Below are positions 18,498-27,097 of a stretch of DNA of 64,000 nt, piece by piece. A model generated the notes under the pieces. The model had not been told where the DNA came from. It ran no database searches and was given only the letters and a program-made list of their open reading frames with translations. The stretch covers positions 5,394,501 to 5,458,500 of the forward strand of contig NZ_CP120742.1 in the NCBI RefSeq assembly GCF_029581275.1, written 5' to 3'. How positions within the stretch are numbered: the stretch's first letter is position 1; every line of letters starts with the position of its first letter. The position numbers and the translations under genes are program-made. This DNA is from Micromonospora sp. WMMD1155. GTDB lineage: Bacteria > Actinomycetota > Actinomycetes > Mycobacteriales > Micromonosporaceae.

Positions 18498-18514
18498 CAA
18501 ATAGCTTGTATTGT
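18486..18514 (+). promoter_or_regulatory. Promoter of the MarR-family gene, probably leaderless
   Basis: TTGAAG (18486-18491), a 17-base spacer and TATTGT (18509-18514) fit a housekeeping promoter. Only 7 bases separate the -10 from ATG 18522, and no RBS precedes it, so transcription likely starts at the start codon. Confidence 0.6.
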
Positions 18515-18521
18515 GATCCAC

Positions 18522-19043
18522 ATGACGAAGAAGGAGGCGGAAAGGCCCAGCGGCCCCGTTGCCGAATCCCGGTGGTTGAGCGACGACGAGCGGGCGGCGT
18601 GGCTGGCCAACTCGGCGATCATGATCAGCCTGCCGGCCGCCCTGGACGCACGGATGCAACGCGAGTCCCAGCTGACCTTCTTCGAGTACATGGTGCTCTC
18701 GGTTCTCTCCGAGGAACCGGAGCGCACCATGCAGATGAGCCGCCTCGCCGCTCGTACGGCCGCGTCGCTGTCCCGCCTGTCACACGTCGTCGAGCGGCTG
18801 GAGAGGCGCGGGCTGCTCGCCCGGGCCCGGGTCCCCGGCCCCGGCAGACGCACCAACGCCGTGCTCACCGACGTCGGCTACCAGGCGGTCGTGGCTGCGG
18901 CGCCGGGGCACGTCGCGGCGGTTCGGGAATACCTGATCGACCAACTCGAACCGCACGAGCTGGCAACGTTGACGCGCATCGGCACCGCGGTCGAGGCCGC
19001 CATCAGCCGCCCCGCGGCACCGCCCGGGACGGCCGCGCGGTAG
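18522..19043 (+). CDS. MarR-family transcriptional regulator
   Basis: This 173-residue protein has the winged helix fold of MarR: FFEYMVLSVLSEEPERTMQMSRLA followed, after a gap, by the recognition helix SLSRLSHVVERLERRGLLAR and the wing (RTNAVLTDVG). ATG 18522 is used because the promoter ends 7 bases before it; an upstream in-frame extension would be encoded by the operator itself. It is divergent from the aldo/keto reductase and probably represses both genes, responding to an unknown small molecule. Confidence 0.92.
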   Translation: MTKKEAERPSGPVAESRWLSDDERAAWLANSAIMISLPAALDARMQRESQLTFFEYMVLSVLSEEPERTMQMSRLAARTAASLSRLSHVVERLERRGLLARARVPGPGRRTNAVLTDVGYQAVVAAAPGHVAAVREYLIDQLEPHELATLTRIGTAVEAAISRPAAPPGTAAR

Positions 19044-19058
19044 CCCCGGTGGCCGGCC

Positions 19059-20102
19059 TCATCGCATCGGGTGGCGCTCGGCGAACTCCCACACGATCGC
19101 GCTGGCGTCGGGGCCGGCGTGATCGGTGTAGCGGCCGTCGCCGTCCGGGCCCGGCCACGCGTGCCCCATGTCCTGGACGCGGTACGCCTCGACGACCGAC
19201 GAACCGTCCGGTGCCGTGATCGTCGAGTGCGTGTACGCGTGCCGTCCCTCGGTGGCCGGCACGGACACGGTCTCCTCGGTCGGGGCGAGGCTTCCGTTGG
19301 GCAGCCCGTCGTCGACGAGATCGCCGACCGCGGTCCAGTGGGCGACGAGGCGGGTGGCGACCAGGGGCGGCACGACCTCGTCCCGCTCACCCTGGATGAT
19401 CAGCAACGGCACCCGGCGAGCCCGCTCACCCATCTGGGCCCAGGCCTGACGTGCCGTGTCCAGCGGTGGCGTCGCGTCCGGGTCGTCCGGGTCGACCTGG
19501 TTGAGGCCGTACTCTCCGCCGGCCACCGAGGTCACCGTGGCGAAGACGTCGGGGTGGGTCGCGGCGAGGATGACGGCTGTCCCCGCGCCCGACGAGGCTC
19601 CGGCCACGTGCACCCGCGCGGGATCCGCGTCGTACTCCTCGACCACCTGGCGGGCGACACCGGCGAGCAGCGCGGGTTCGCCGGTGTGCCGCTGTTGGTC
19701 CCGGGGATCGGCGGAGTTCCAGCAGGCGATCACGTTGCGGGAGATCAGTTGCGTGGGATAGACGACGATGAAGCCCTCCCGGTCGGCCAGGCGGTTGAAC
19801 TGCGTCGTGGACTTCATGGAGTTCCACCCGTAGCCGGTCATCGCGCAGCCGTGGATCGCCATGACGACCGGCAACCCGGCTTTTTCGTCCTGTTGGGGCG
19901 GAACGTGGACTTGGTAGCGCTGCGACCCCGCAGCGCCGTTGTAGACGTGGTTGCGGTCGCCCTCGCCCAGCTGCCAGGGCAGGCCGAGTTGAAGACCGGC
20001 GACGCCGACGCTGACGGCGGCCACGACGGTGACGAAGATGCCGGAGACGATCCGGAGCCATCGTCGTCGTGGACGACGCGGCGGGTGCGGCGGTGCGGTC
20101 AC
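19059..20102 (-). CDS. Secreted or membrane-anchored esterase of the PHB depolymerase/LpqC family
   Basis: The 347-residue protein starts at GTG 20102 after AGGAGG. A basic N-terminus and one hydrophobic segment (WLRIVSGIFVTVVAAVSVGVA) form a signal anchor. The catalytic part has the oxyanion strand VVMAIHGCAM, a GWNSMKSTTQF segment, the nucleophile elbow GASSGAG, an Asp in IQGERDEVV and the final His in MGHAWPG. The family hydrolyses polyhydroxybutyrate or feruloyl and acetyl esters. It has no carbohydrate-binding module, unlike the two paralogues near 50-52 kb. Confidence 0.88.
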   Translation of the reverse strand: MTAPPHPPRRPRRRWLRIVSGIFVTVVAAVSVGVAGLQLGLPWQLGEGDRNHVYNGAAGSQRYQVHVPPQQDEKAGLPVVMAIHGCAMTGYGWNSMKSTTQFNRLADREGFIVVYPTQLISRNVIACWNSADPRDQQRHTGEPALLAGVARQVVEEYDADPARVHVAGASSGAGTAVILAATHPDVFATVTSVAGGEYGLNQVDPDDPDATPPLDTARQAWAQMGERARRVPLLIIQGERDEVVPPLVATRLVAHWTAVGDLVDDGLPNGSLAPTEETVSVPATEGRHAYTHSTITAPDGSSVVEAYRVQDMGHAWPGPDGDGRYTDHAGPDASAIVWEFAERHPMR

Positions 20103-20171
20103 GCGGGCCTCCTCTGCGGTACGGGATCCACGTCGGACGGATGTCCTGGCCGGTTCCTGTGCACCAGGGCC

Positions 20172-20852
20172 TCAGCCCCGGGGAAGCACGGAGATGGCCA
20201 CGACGGCGCTGTTGACGACGGTGGCGGTCACGGTGCGGGTCACGGCTGCCCCCGCTGCCTCGGCGCCCCAGTCGCCCCGCTCGAGCTCCTTGGCTCGGCT
20301 GATCACCGGTGACGTCCACGGGATCTCGCGGTGGAACTGCGGGAGGGTCCCGCTCGCCGAGAGCAGCGCCGCGAGCGCGGCGACCCGGGCCTGCGGCTCC
20401 GCACCGTCCACGAGGACCCGCCGGACGTCGGCGAGCAGGCGGGAGCGGCGTTCGGTCCGGCCGTCGCGCAGCGCCGTCGTCCGGAACAGGCCGAGCACCT
20501 TACGGGGCTCCTGGTCGATGTCGCCCCGCGCGACGAGCCGCTGCAGAACCGGCTCTCGCAGGGTGGGACCGATCGCGGCCAGTGCCGTCTGCACCCCTCG
20601 GGGTTTCTCGGCGAGGTAGTCCCACGCCCGGCGCAGGAGGTCGTCCGACGGCGGGTGACCGGCGACGCTGCTGACCCGCTGCCGGTCCGTCGTGGTCAGG
20701 TGCTCGCCGAGGGCGAGGTCCGCGAGGACGGCGCCGCCGAGGACGTAGAAGAGGGTGTTCTCGCCGGCGATGGTCCCGGATGCGGGTTGGAACAGGAGCA
20801 GGAGGAGGTCTTCGACGAGGGTCGGGGCGTCCGACCGGGGTTCGGTGGTCAT
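20172..20852 (-). CDS. GOLPH3/VPS74 (GPP34) family protein
   Basis: The 226-residue protein begins with LVEDLLLLLFQPASGTI and GGAVLADLAL, the hallmark start of GPP34 proteins, and continues as an all-helical domain. Eukaryotic members bind phosphatidylinositol-4-phosphate; the role of bacterial members is not known. Its ATG overlaps the stop of the ABC permease gene by 4 bases (20849-20852), so it is co-translated with a two-gene ABC exporter. A membrane-lipid or envelope role is a reasonable inference. Confidence 0.9.
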   Translation of the reverse strand: MTTEPRSDAPTLVEDLLLLLFQPASGTIAGENTLFYVLGGAVLADLALGEHLTTTDRQRVSSVAGHPPSDDLLRRAWDYLAEKPRGVQTALAAIGPTLREPVLQRLVARGDIDQEPRKVLGLFRTTALRDGRTERRSRLLADVRRVLVDGAEPQARVAALAALLSASGTLPQFHREIPWTSPVISRAKELERGDWGAEAAGAAVTRTVTATVVNSAVVAISVLPRG

Positions 20853-21568
20853 CGGCGGGGCTCCCAGCGGAAGAGTCGGGTGGCGAGGGCGACGGCGATG
20901 ACGACCCAGCCCAGCGTGGGCGCGAGCAGGAGCAGGGAGTCGATCACGGCGACGCCGCCGTTCCAGGCGTTCATCGTCAGCTCGGTGGCCGCTCCGCCGG
21001 GCAGCAGTCGCTTGAGCCAGGCGAGGTTCTCGGTGCCGGAGATGCCGACCCAGCTGGCCACGGCGATCACACCGAGGGTGACGGGCAGGGTGGTGACCTG
21101 GGCGTGCTCGGGGGAGTTCGTCAGCCCGGCCGTGGCCAGCGCCAACCCGATCATCATGGCCACGGTCGCGAGGACCGCCACCACCAGCAGGGCGACGTTG
21201 TCCGGCCCGCCGGCGACCACGGCCAGGGCGATCAGGATCGCGGACACCTGCACCACGGTCAGCAGGAGTACGGGCAGCAGCAGACCGGCGAGGATGCCGG
21301 CGTCACCTTCGGCGGTGGACCGCAGCCGCTTGAGGAAGAGGTTCTGACGGCGGGACGCCAGGGTGGTGACGGCCGTGGCGTAGAGCCCGAAGGCGGCCAC
21401 GGTGAACAGCACGATCGCGGCGATGTACCCGAGGCTCCCGATGGCGGCGTAGGTCTCGTGCTGACGGACGAAGAACGCGGACACCGCCGCCGGGATGATG
21501 AGGCTGGTGATCAGCACCAGCCGGTTGCGGAAGATCTGGATCAGTTCGCTGGACGCGATGGACAACAC
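20849..21568 (-). CDS. ABC-2 type transporter permease
   Basis: The product has six predicted membrane segments with the N-terminal LIQIFRNRLVLITSLIIPAAV typical of ABC-2 permeases and later hydrophobic stretches. GTG 21568 is chosen because GAGAGG lies 9 bases upstream; a TTG at 21598 that overlaps the ATPase stop (TTGA) is the alternative and would add 10 residues. It pairs with the ATPase encoded directly upstream and probably exports a lipid-like compound or drug. Confidence 0.88.
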   Translation of the reverse strand: MLSIASSELIQIFRNRLVLITSLIIPAAVSAFFVRQHETYAAIGSLGYIAAIVLFTVAAFGLYATAVTTLASRRQNLFLKRLRSTAEGDAGILAGLLLPVLLLTVVQVSAILIALAVVAGGPDNVALLVVAVLATVAMMIGLALATAGLTNSPEHAQVTTLPVTLGVIAVASWVGISGTENLAWLKRLLPGGAATELTMNAWNGGVAVIDSLLLLAPTLGWVVIAVALATRLFRWEPRR

Positions 21569-21594
21569 GGTGACGGGCCTCTCGGAAGAACGAA

Positions 21595-22476
21595 TCAACT
21601 GTTGATGGCGCGGAACACGTCGTCGAGCCGGGTCGGTCCCGCCGCCAGGTCGCGCAGTTCCACGGCGTGGTCTTGCGCCCAGCCGAGCAGGAGGTGCAGG
21701 TCCTTCTGCAGTTCGAAGGACTCGACGGTGACCTTCCCGTCGGCGTCGACGACCGCCTGCAGCGGTAGCGGCGGGACCGGCGCGGCGAGGGAGAAGCGGA
21801 TCACGCCGGGCAGGGTGCGGGTCAGCTCGGAGACGGTGCCCTCGCGGTGCAGGGTGCCCTCGTGCATGAGCCCGATCCGGTCGGCGCGCTGCTGCGCCTC
21901 CTCCAGGTAGTGCGTGGTGAGCACGATCGTGGAACCGTTCTCCCGCAGCCGGTCCACGGTCGCCCAGACGGCGTCGCGGGACTGGATGTCGAGGCCGGTC
22001 GTCGGCTCGTCCAGGAAGATCAGCTCCGGGGTGCCGTAGACCGCGGTGGCGAAGTCCAGCCGCCGCTTCTCCCCGCCGGACAGCTGGGCCACCTTGCGGC
22101 CGGCACGACCGGTGAGGTCGACCACGTCGAGCACCCGGTCGACGTCGTCGGCACGTCGGGTGAGCCGGCCGACCAGGCCGACGGACTCCCGCACGGTGAG
22201 GTCAGGGGAGAATCCGCTCTCCTGGAGCATCACGCCCATCCGGGGACGTACCGCCCGGCGGTCGGCGGGGCTGTGCCCGAAGACGCGTACCGTGCCCGAC
22301 GTCGGCTTCCGGTGCCCCTCGACGACCTCCAGGGTCGAGGTCTTCCCGGCGCCGTTGGTGCCCAGCAGCGCGTAGAGCTCTCCGGGCCGTACCTCGAAGG
22401 AGAGGTCCTTCACGGCGTGGAAGTCGCCGTAGGTGAGGTTCAGCCGTTCGACTTCGATGACTGGTGTGGTGGACAT
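21595..22476 (-). CDS. ABC transporter ATP-binding protein (exporter type)
   Basis: The 293-residue protein has Walker A (GTNGAGKTSTLEVV), signature LSGGEKRRLDFA, Walker B (LIFLDEPTTGLD) and H-loop (VLTTHYLEEAQ), the layout of drug/lipid ABC-2 exporters such as DrrA. ATG 22476 precedes the conserved VIEVERLNLTYG. It heads the three-gene unit ATPase-permease-GOLPH3 and is divergent from a histidine kinase gene, a common arrangement in which the two-component system controls the exporter. Confidence 0.92.
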   Translation of the reverse strand: MSTTPVIEVERLNLTYGDFHAVKDLSFEVRPGELYALLGTNGAGKTSTLEVVEGHRKPTSGTVRVFGHSPADRRAVRPRMGVMLQESGFSPDLTVRESVGLVGRLTRRADDVDRVLDVVDLTGRAGRKVAQLSGGEKRRLDFATAVYGTPELIFLDEPTTGLDIQSRDAVWATVDRLRENGSTIVLTTHYLEEAQQRADRIGLMHEGTLHREGTVSELTRTLPGVIRFSLAAPVPPLPLQAVVDADGKVTVESFELQKDLHLLLGWAQDHAVELRDLAAGPTRLDDVFRAINS

Positions 22477-22534
22477 GCACCAATGACAGCGCGGGCGCGG
22501 CCGTTCCGTCAGTGGCGCCATGTCACCACCCCAT

Positions 22535-22549
22535 GTGACGCGGTGTCAC
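22535..22549. promoter_or_regulatory. Inverted repeat GTGAC-N5-GTCAC in the exporter/kinase divergent promoter
   Basis: GTGACGCGGTGTCAC has perfect 5-base arms; another GTCAC copy lies 7-8 bases to its left. NarL/LuxR-type response regulators bind such short inverted repeats, so this is a candidate site for the adjacent response regulator. Confidence 0.4.
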
Positions 22550-22583
22550 TGGTCGCCGCCTCCGGCTGCCCGATACTGGTCTG

Positions 22584-23726
22584 GTGACCGCCAGGCCGCC
22601 GCGCTTCACCGAGTCGACGCAGGGAAGGCTGCGCCGGCTCAACCTCGCCACGTCACTGCCGCCGGTGGTGTTCGCCGCGGTCGTCCTGGTCCACACCGAC
22701 GCGCGTACCTGGTGGCACGTCGTCGTCCTGGCGCCGGGAGCCGTGGCGGCCCTGGTGGCCTTCGAACGGTGGACGGCCAACGACCTGGCCCGGGTGGCGC
22801 TGCCCTGCCTGGTCGTGGCGGGAGCGGTGTGGCCGCTGGGGGTCCTGGTGACCGGCAGCCCCAACGCCTACTGGGGGTTCTGCGCGGTGGGTTCGCTCGC
22901 CATGCGCGAGGTCCGGCGGCACCGGAGACTGGCGCTGACCGGGCTCTTCGCCTACGTCGCCGCCGTCGGCGCGGCGCGGCTGCTGGTGCAGCGGGACGAC
23001 ATCGGTCACGTCCTGGTCACCTACGTTCTCATCCCGACCGTCCTCACCGTCATCGTGACGGTCTTCACCATCCTGGGCGAGCGGTTCTTCGACCTCATCC
23101 GCGAACTCGAACAGACCCGGGAGCGGGAAGCGGAACTCGCGGTGATCCGCGAACGCGTCCGCTTCGCCAGCGACCTGCACGACATCCAGGGCCACACCCT
23201 GCACGTGGTGAAGCTGAAGATCGCCCTGGCGCAGCGGCTGCTGCTGCGCGACAGCGCCCGCGCGGAGAAGGAACTGCGGGAGACGTACGCGCTGGTCAGC
23301 GACACCATCGCGCAGACCAAGGAACTGGCGTACGCGCAACGGCGACTCAACCTCACCGCGGAGATCGAGAACGCGAAGAACCTGTTCGAGGCCGCCGGCA
23401 TCCGGGTGCGGGTGACCCGGGAGGCCGAGGTCGACGCCCGCGTCGGCGAACTGCTCGGTCAGGTGCTTCGCGAGACCACGACCAACATCCTGCGGCACGC
23501 GCAGGCCACCCAGGTGCAGATCACGCTCTCCGAATCGAGCATCACCATCGTCAACGACGGCGTGACCGCCACCTCGCCCCCCGAGCTGCGGGGGCTGGCG
23601 GCACTCCGGCAACGGGTGGCCGGCGACGGAGGGGAGCTGACCGTGGAACAGCAGCAGGGACGCTTTCGGACGGCGGCGACGTTCCCCGTCGTGCGCGCCG
23701 GCGCGGACCGGGGTGCCGGTCGATGA
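22584..23726 (+). CDS. Sensor histidine kinase (NarL/DesK-type, HisKA_3)
   Basis: The 380-residue protein has four to five membrane helices in residues 20-165 with almost no extracellular loop, a short coiled linker (REREAELAVIRERVRFAS), the phosphoacceptor His199 in DLHDIQGHTL, and a HATPase domain with an N-box (RETTTNILRHAQA). The loopless membrane sensor resembles DesK-type kinases that sense membrane state. GTG 22584 lies 7 bases after a GATACT -10-like element, so it may be leaderless. Its stop overlaps the response-regulator start (ATGA). Confidence 0.9.
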   Translation: MTARPPRFTESTQGRLRRLNLATSLPPVVFAAVVLVHTDARTWWHVVVLAPGAVAALVAFERWTANDLARVALPCLVVAGAVWPLGVLVTGSPNAYWGFCAVGSLAMREVRRHRRLALTGLFAYVAAVGAARLLVQRDDIGHVLVTYVLIPTVLTVIVTVFTILGERFFDLIRELEQTREREAELAVIRERVRFASDLHDIQGHTLHVVKLKIALAQRLLLRDSARAEKELRETYALVSDTIAQTKELAYAQRRLNLTAEIENAKNLFEAAGIRVRVTREAEVDARVGELLGQVLRETTTNILRHAQATQVQITLSESSITIVNDGVTATSPPELRGLAALRQRVAGDGGELTVEQQQGRFRTAATFPVVRAGADRGAGR

Positions 23727-24325
23727 CCACGATCGTGCTCGCCGACGACGAGGCGCTGCTGCGTACGGCCCTGGCCGCGCTGCTGCCGATGGAGGGCGAC
23801 ATCACCGTTCTCGCCGAGGCGCAGGACGGCCGGACGGCCGTCGAGGCCACCGTGCGGCACGAGCCCGACGTGTTGGTCATCGACCTGGAGATGCCGGGCG
23901 TGGACGGCCTGGGCGCGGTCGCCGAGATCCGGCGTACGCGCCCGGAGCAGGTGGTCCTCATGCTGACCCGGCACGCCCGCCCCGGCGTGCTGCGTAAGGC
24001 GTTGAAGCTCGGTGTCCAGGGCTTCGTCAGCAAGTCCGCCGAGCCGGCGCACATCTCCTCCGTCATCGCCACCCTGCACGCGGGCAAACGCTGGATCGAC
24101 CCGGACGTGTCCGCGCTCGCCGTCACCGAGGACAACCCCCTCACCGACCGTGAGGCCGACGTGCTGCGGGTCACCGGTGAGGGCTACTCGGTCGCCGACA
24201 TCGCCGCACGCCTGCATCTCGCGCCCGGCACCGTCCGCAACTACCTCTCCAACGCGATGCGCAAGACCCAGACCCGGACCCGCCACGAAGCGGCCCGCTA
24301 CGCCCGCGAACACGACTGGCTGTGA
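23723..24325 (+). CDS. Response regulator, NarL/LuxR family (DesR-like)
   Basis: The 200-residue protein has a receiver domain with acidic pocket (LADDE), phospho-acceptor Asp54 (VIDLEMPG) and conserved Lys in GFVSKSAEP, then a LuxR-type HTH (LTDREADVLRVTGEGYSVAD with recognition helix APGTVRNYLSN). The ATG overlaps the kinase stop by 4 bases. It likely controls the divergent ABC exporter/GOLPH3 operon. Confidence 0.93.
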   Translation: MTTIVLADDEALLRTALAALLPMEGDITVLAEAQDGRTAVEATVRHEPDVLVIDLEMPGVDGLGAVAEIRRTRPEQVVLMLTRHARPGVLRKALKLGVQGFVSKSAEPAHISSVIATLHAGKRWIDPDVSALAVTEDNPLTDREADVLRVTGEGYSVADIAARLHLAPGTVRNYLSNAMRKTQTRTRHEAARYAREHDWL

Positions 24326-24523
24326 CCGGCCCGGCCTCTCCTCGCGGGCGCGTCCATCCCACACCAACGCGGCGGTCGAACTCGACACGCTCCCTCGGCG
24401 ATGCCGAATCAGCATGAACACCGCCAGGTCCGTCTTCGACCGCATGCCGGATCCCTGCCACTGTCGAGTCCTGTCCGACCGGTGCCGCCCGCGCCGGACC
24501 GACGGCACCGACAAGGAGCGATG

Positions 24524-25429
24524 ATGAATTTTGCGACACACCGTCTGGTGGCCGCGATGGCGGCGGTGTCCCTGGCCGCGTGCGGCCCCGCCGATGCCGC
24601 CGAACAGGGGCCGAGAGACGGTGCGGTAACGGTCACCGTGCCCACCGCCACCGACCGGGACCATGAGTTCCGGCGACTGGAGGAGGACTTCGACGCGCGG
24701 CTGGGGGTCTACGCGATCGACACCGGCACCGGTGGCACGGTGCGGTACCGGGCCGACGAGCGGTTCGCGTACGCCTCGACGTTCAAGGCGTTGGCCGCCG
24801 CCGAGGTCCTCGACGGGACCACCGACGCCGAGTTGGACCGGGTGGTGCGGTACTCGGCGGACGACCTGGTGACCTACTCGCCGATCACGGAGCAGCACGT
24901 CGCCGAGGGCATGACGCTGCGCGCGATCGCCGACGCGGCCGTGCGGTACAGCGACAACACCGCCGGGAACCTGCTTCTGCGTCAGCTCGGTGGGCCGCAG
25001 AAGTTCGAGAAGGAACTGCGCGAGGTGGGGGACGAGGTCACCGATCCGGCGCGGTACGAGACCGAACTCAACGAGGCGAGGCCGGGTGACCGGCGGGACA
25101 CCAGCACCGCGGCGGCCCTGGCCGAGGACCTGCGGGCGTACGCCGTGGAAGACGCCCTCGAACCGGCGGACCGCGACATCCTCACCGGTTGGTTGAAGGG
25201 CAACACGACCGGCGCCGAGCTGATCCGCGCCGGTGTGCCCGACGGCTGGACCGTGGGGGACAAGACCGGCGCCGGTGGCTACGGCACCCGCAACGACATC
25301 GCAGTGATCTGGCCTCCGGACCGCGCGCCGATCGTCCTCGCGGTGCTGTCCAGCCGCGACCAGAAGGACGCCGACTACGACAACGCCCTGATCGCCCGAG
25401 CGACCGAGATCGTGATCGCCGCGATGTGA
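24524..25429 (+). CDS. bla: Class A beta-lactamase (lipoprotein)
   Basis: The 301-residue protein carries all active-site motifs of class A serine beta-lactamases: S85-T-F-K88, S143-D-N, E179-T-E-L-N (the omega-loop Glu equivalent to E166) and K247-T-G in [11 protein letters not shown] signal with lipobox LAAC at Cys20 suggests a lipid anchor outside the membrane. ATG 24524 is chosen since GGAG is 5 bases upstream; ATG 24521 is adjacent and in frame. A terminator follows at 25438. The lineage's own resistance gene rather than recent transfer is suggested by base composition like its neighbours. Confidence 0.93.
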   Translation: MNFATHRLVAAMAAVSLAACGPADAAEQGPRDGAVTVTVPTATDRDHEFRRLEEDFDARLGVYAIDTGTGGTVRYRADERFAYASTFKALAAAEVLDGTTDAELDRVVRYSADDLVTYSPITEQHVAEGMTLRAIADAAVRYSDNTAGNLLLRQLGGPQKFEKELREVGDEVTDPARYETELNEARPGDRRDTSTAAALAEDLRAYAVEDALEPADRDILTGWLKGNTTGAELIRAGVPDGWTVGDKTGAGGYGTRNDIAVIWPPDRAPIVLAVLSSRDQKDADYDNALIARATEIVIAAM

Positions 25430-25437
25430 CGGCTTGC

Positions 25438-25462
25438 CGGCCCGCCCCCCGAGGGCGGGCCG
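25438..25462 (+). terminator. Terminator hairpin after bla
   Basis: Arms CGGCCCGCCC and GGGCGGGCCG (10 bases each) enclose a 5-base loop just downstream of the beta-lactamase stop codon. Confidence 0.75.
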
Positions 25463-25506
25463 ACACCAGCTCGCCTGCTGCACGACGTGGATCGAGGTCG
25501 CCCAGA

Positions 25507-25857
25507 ATGCCGCTACGTAGGGTCGACGTCGCCCGCTGCCCGGTCGGTGACGACTCCGCGACCAGCCGGTGCGGCGGCAGTCGCACGGCCGCGCAGGTGA
25601 AGGCCGCGGTGGACGCTCCGGTCGCCGGTAAGACCGGCACCACCGACGCGGAGAACTACGCCTCCATGGTGGCGATGACGAAGCAGTACGCGGTGGCCGG
25701 GATCCTGACCGACCCGGACTGGCCGCAGACCACCGTGAAGATGCGGCACCAGCAGCGCGACGGCATCAATCCGCCGGTCTACGAGACCCTGGCGGCGGCG
25801 ATGCACGGCAAGCCGCGCGTCGGCTTCCCGCCCGCGCCGGCGGCTCTCGCCGGGTGA
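25507..25857 (+). pseudogene. C-terminal remnant of a penicillin-binding protein transpeptidase
   Basis: The reading frame contains DAPVAGKTGTTDAENYASM and ends with PPVYETLAAAMHGKP, the pattern of the last part of bifunctional or class B penicillin-binding proteins: the KTGTT active-site strand and the closing helix. The SxxK and SxN motifs and the whole N-terminal part are absent. A small ORF could start at ATG 25507, but its first 30 residues look unrelated, so I regard it as a decayed gene. It sits directly behind the beta-lactamase. Confidence 0.7.
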
Positions 25858-25973
25858 GGCGGTCGGGACGCGTACCTCGAAATGTCACGGTGGAGTGGTG
25901 ACGCGGTGGCACTGCACGTCGGACGCGGTCCGCGCTGGAATGGGGCGTCCAGCAGCGTCGAGAGGAATCCCCG

Positions 25974-26933
25974 ATGAGCGCGCCACGATCCGACGGACCC
26001 TGGGTAGGGGCGGAGCGCCCAGGCGCCTCTGACGCGAGAGGCTCGCGCCGTACGACGTCGGAGCGATCCGGGCCGGCCGTCGACAGCTCCCGGCCCTTCG
26101 GCGCCCACCTGCGCATGAGCTGGTGGAAGCCGCTCGTGGTCATCCTCGTGCCGCCGCTGGTGATGCTGCTCCTGCAGGTGCTGCTCTACCAGGTCGTGGG
26201 CGTCATCGAGGGCAGCGACGACCCGATGTCGGCCACGCTCACGCCGTTGAAGTTGGTGGCCGTCAACATCAGCATCGGCGCGGCGGGCGTCCTGGCGATC
26301 CTGCTCCTGGTGTGGATCGCCAAGGTGCCGTGGCGGAGCCTGATCAGCTTCCCCCGGGCCTTCGACGCCCGCCGCCTGGCCCATTACCTGATCGGAGCGG
26401 CGCTGCTGGTGGGTGCCGGGATCGGTGTCGTGGCGCTGGTCGCGCCGGACTCCCCGGGCTGGACCGCCTTCGGTGTCACCGGCACGACGATCGGCGTGCT
26501 GGCGGTCACCGTCCTGACTACCCCGATCCAGTCCGCCGGCGAGGAGTTGATGTTCCGGAGCGCCGTGCTGCCCGCCGCCGCGTCCTGGGTACGCGCGGTG
26601 CGCCCGGCCCTGGTCGTCGGGCTTGTCGTCTCCGGCCTCGGCTTCGCCGTGGTCCACGGGTCGGCCGACCCCTGGCTGTTCGGCTACTACACGGTCATCG
26701 GTGTCAGCACCGGCCTGATGGCCGTCGTCAGTCGCGGCATCGAGGCGCCGGTCGCCTTCCACGTCGCCAACAACGTTCTGTTCGGGATCGTCAACACGGT
26801 GATGGCGGACGGGGAGCCCTACGCGATCGACCGGTCCACCGACTCCGGTGACGCGGCCCTGTTGATCCTCGGCGCCGTCAACATCGCCATGGTGGTGCTG
26901 GTCTGGCTGCGTGAGCGGCGCCTGCGGCCCTAG
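25974..26933 (+). CDS. CPBP-family intramembrane metalloprotease
   Basis: The 319-residue protein has an N-terminal polar segment of about 45 residues and about eight membrane helices. CPBP (Abi) motifs are present: SAGEELMFRSAVLPA (EExxxR-type), FAVVHGSAD (FxxxH) and FHVANNVLFG (HxxxN), which together build the metal site. Members cleave membrane proteins or protect against self-made peptides. The ATG at 25974 follows GAGGAA. Its TAG stop (26931-26933) coincides with the left end of a MITE-like element, so the native 3' end may have been altered. Confidence 0.9.
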   Translation: MSAPRSDGPWVGAERPGASDARGSRRTTSERSGPAVDSSRPFGAHLRMSWWKPLVVILVPPLVMLLLQVLLYQVVGVIEGSDDPMSATLTPLKLVAVNISIGAAGVLAILLLVWIAKVPWRSLISFPRAFDARRLAHYLIGAALLVGAGIGVVALVAPDSPGWTAFGVTGTTIGVLAVTVLTTPIQSAGEELMFRSAVLPAAASWVRAVRPALVVGLVVSGLGFAVVHGSADPWLFGYYTVIGVSTGLMAVVSRGIEAPVAFHVANNVLFGIVNTVMADGEPYAIDRSTDSGDAALLILGAVNIAMVVLVWLRERRLRP

Positions 26934-27097
26934 GCGTGTGTCAAAGTCCTCGGTCGAGCCGAGGCGGAGTCCAGGCGGCGATCCGGCAAGGCGGAGATGG
27001 GCTCGGATACCGGTGTTGTATCCGGGCCCATCTTCAACGCAGCCGGGCGTCGTCTGGGCCCGCCGCAGGCCGGCCAGGGGCTTTGACACACGCCCTA
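26931..27097. mobile_element. MITE-like element with inverted ends and TA flanks
   Basis: The left end TAGGCGTGTGTCAAAG (26931-26946) and the right end CTTTGACACACGCCCTA (27081-27097) are inverted repeats differing by one G. Both outer ends carry TA, as expected for insertion with TA target duplication (IS630/Tc1-mariner type). The interior has no ORF of note but folds into a hairpin at about 26996-27032 (GATGGGCTCGGATAC with near-perfect complement). The element supplies the stop codons of the two convergent flanking genes and could also terminate both. Confidence 0.65.

Noticed and set aside
23459..25483. A 674-codon minus-strand frame across the response regulator and beta-lactamase genes
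   Set aside because: It is antisense to two genes with complete active-site motifs and has low-complexity composition.
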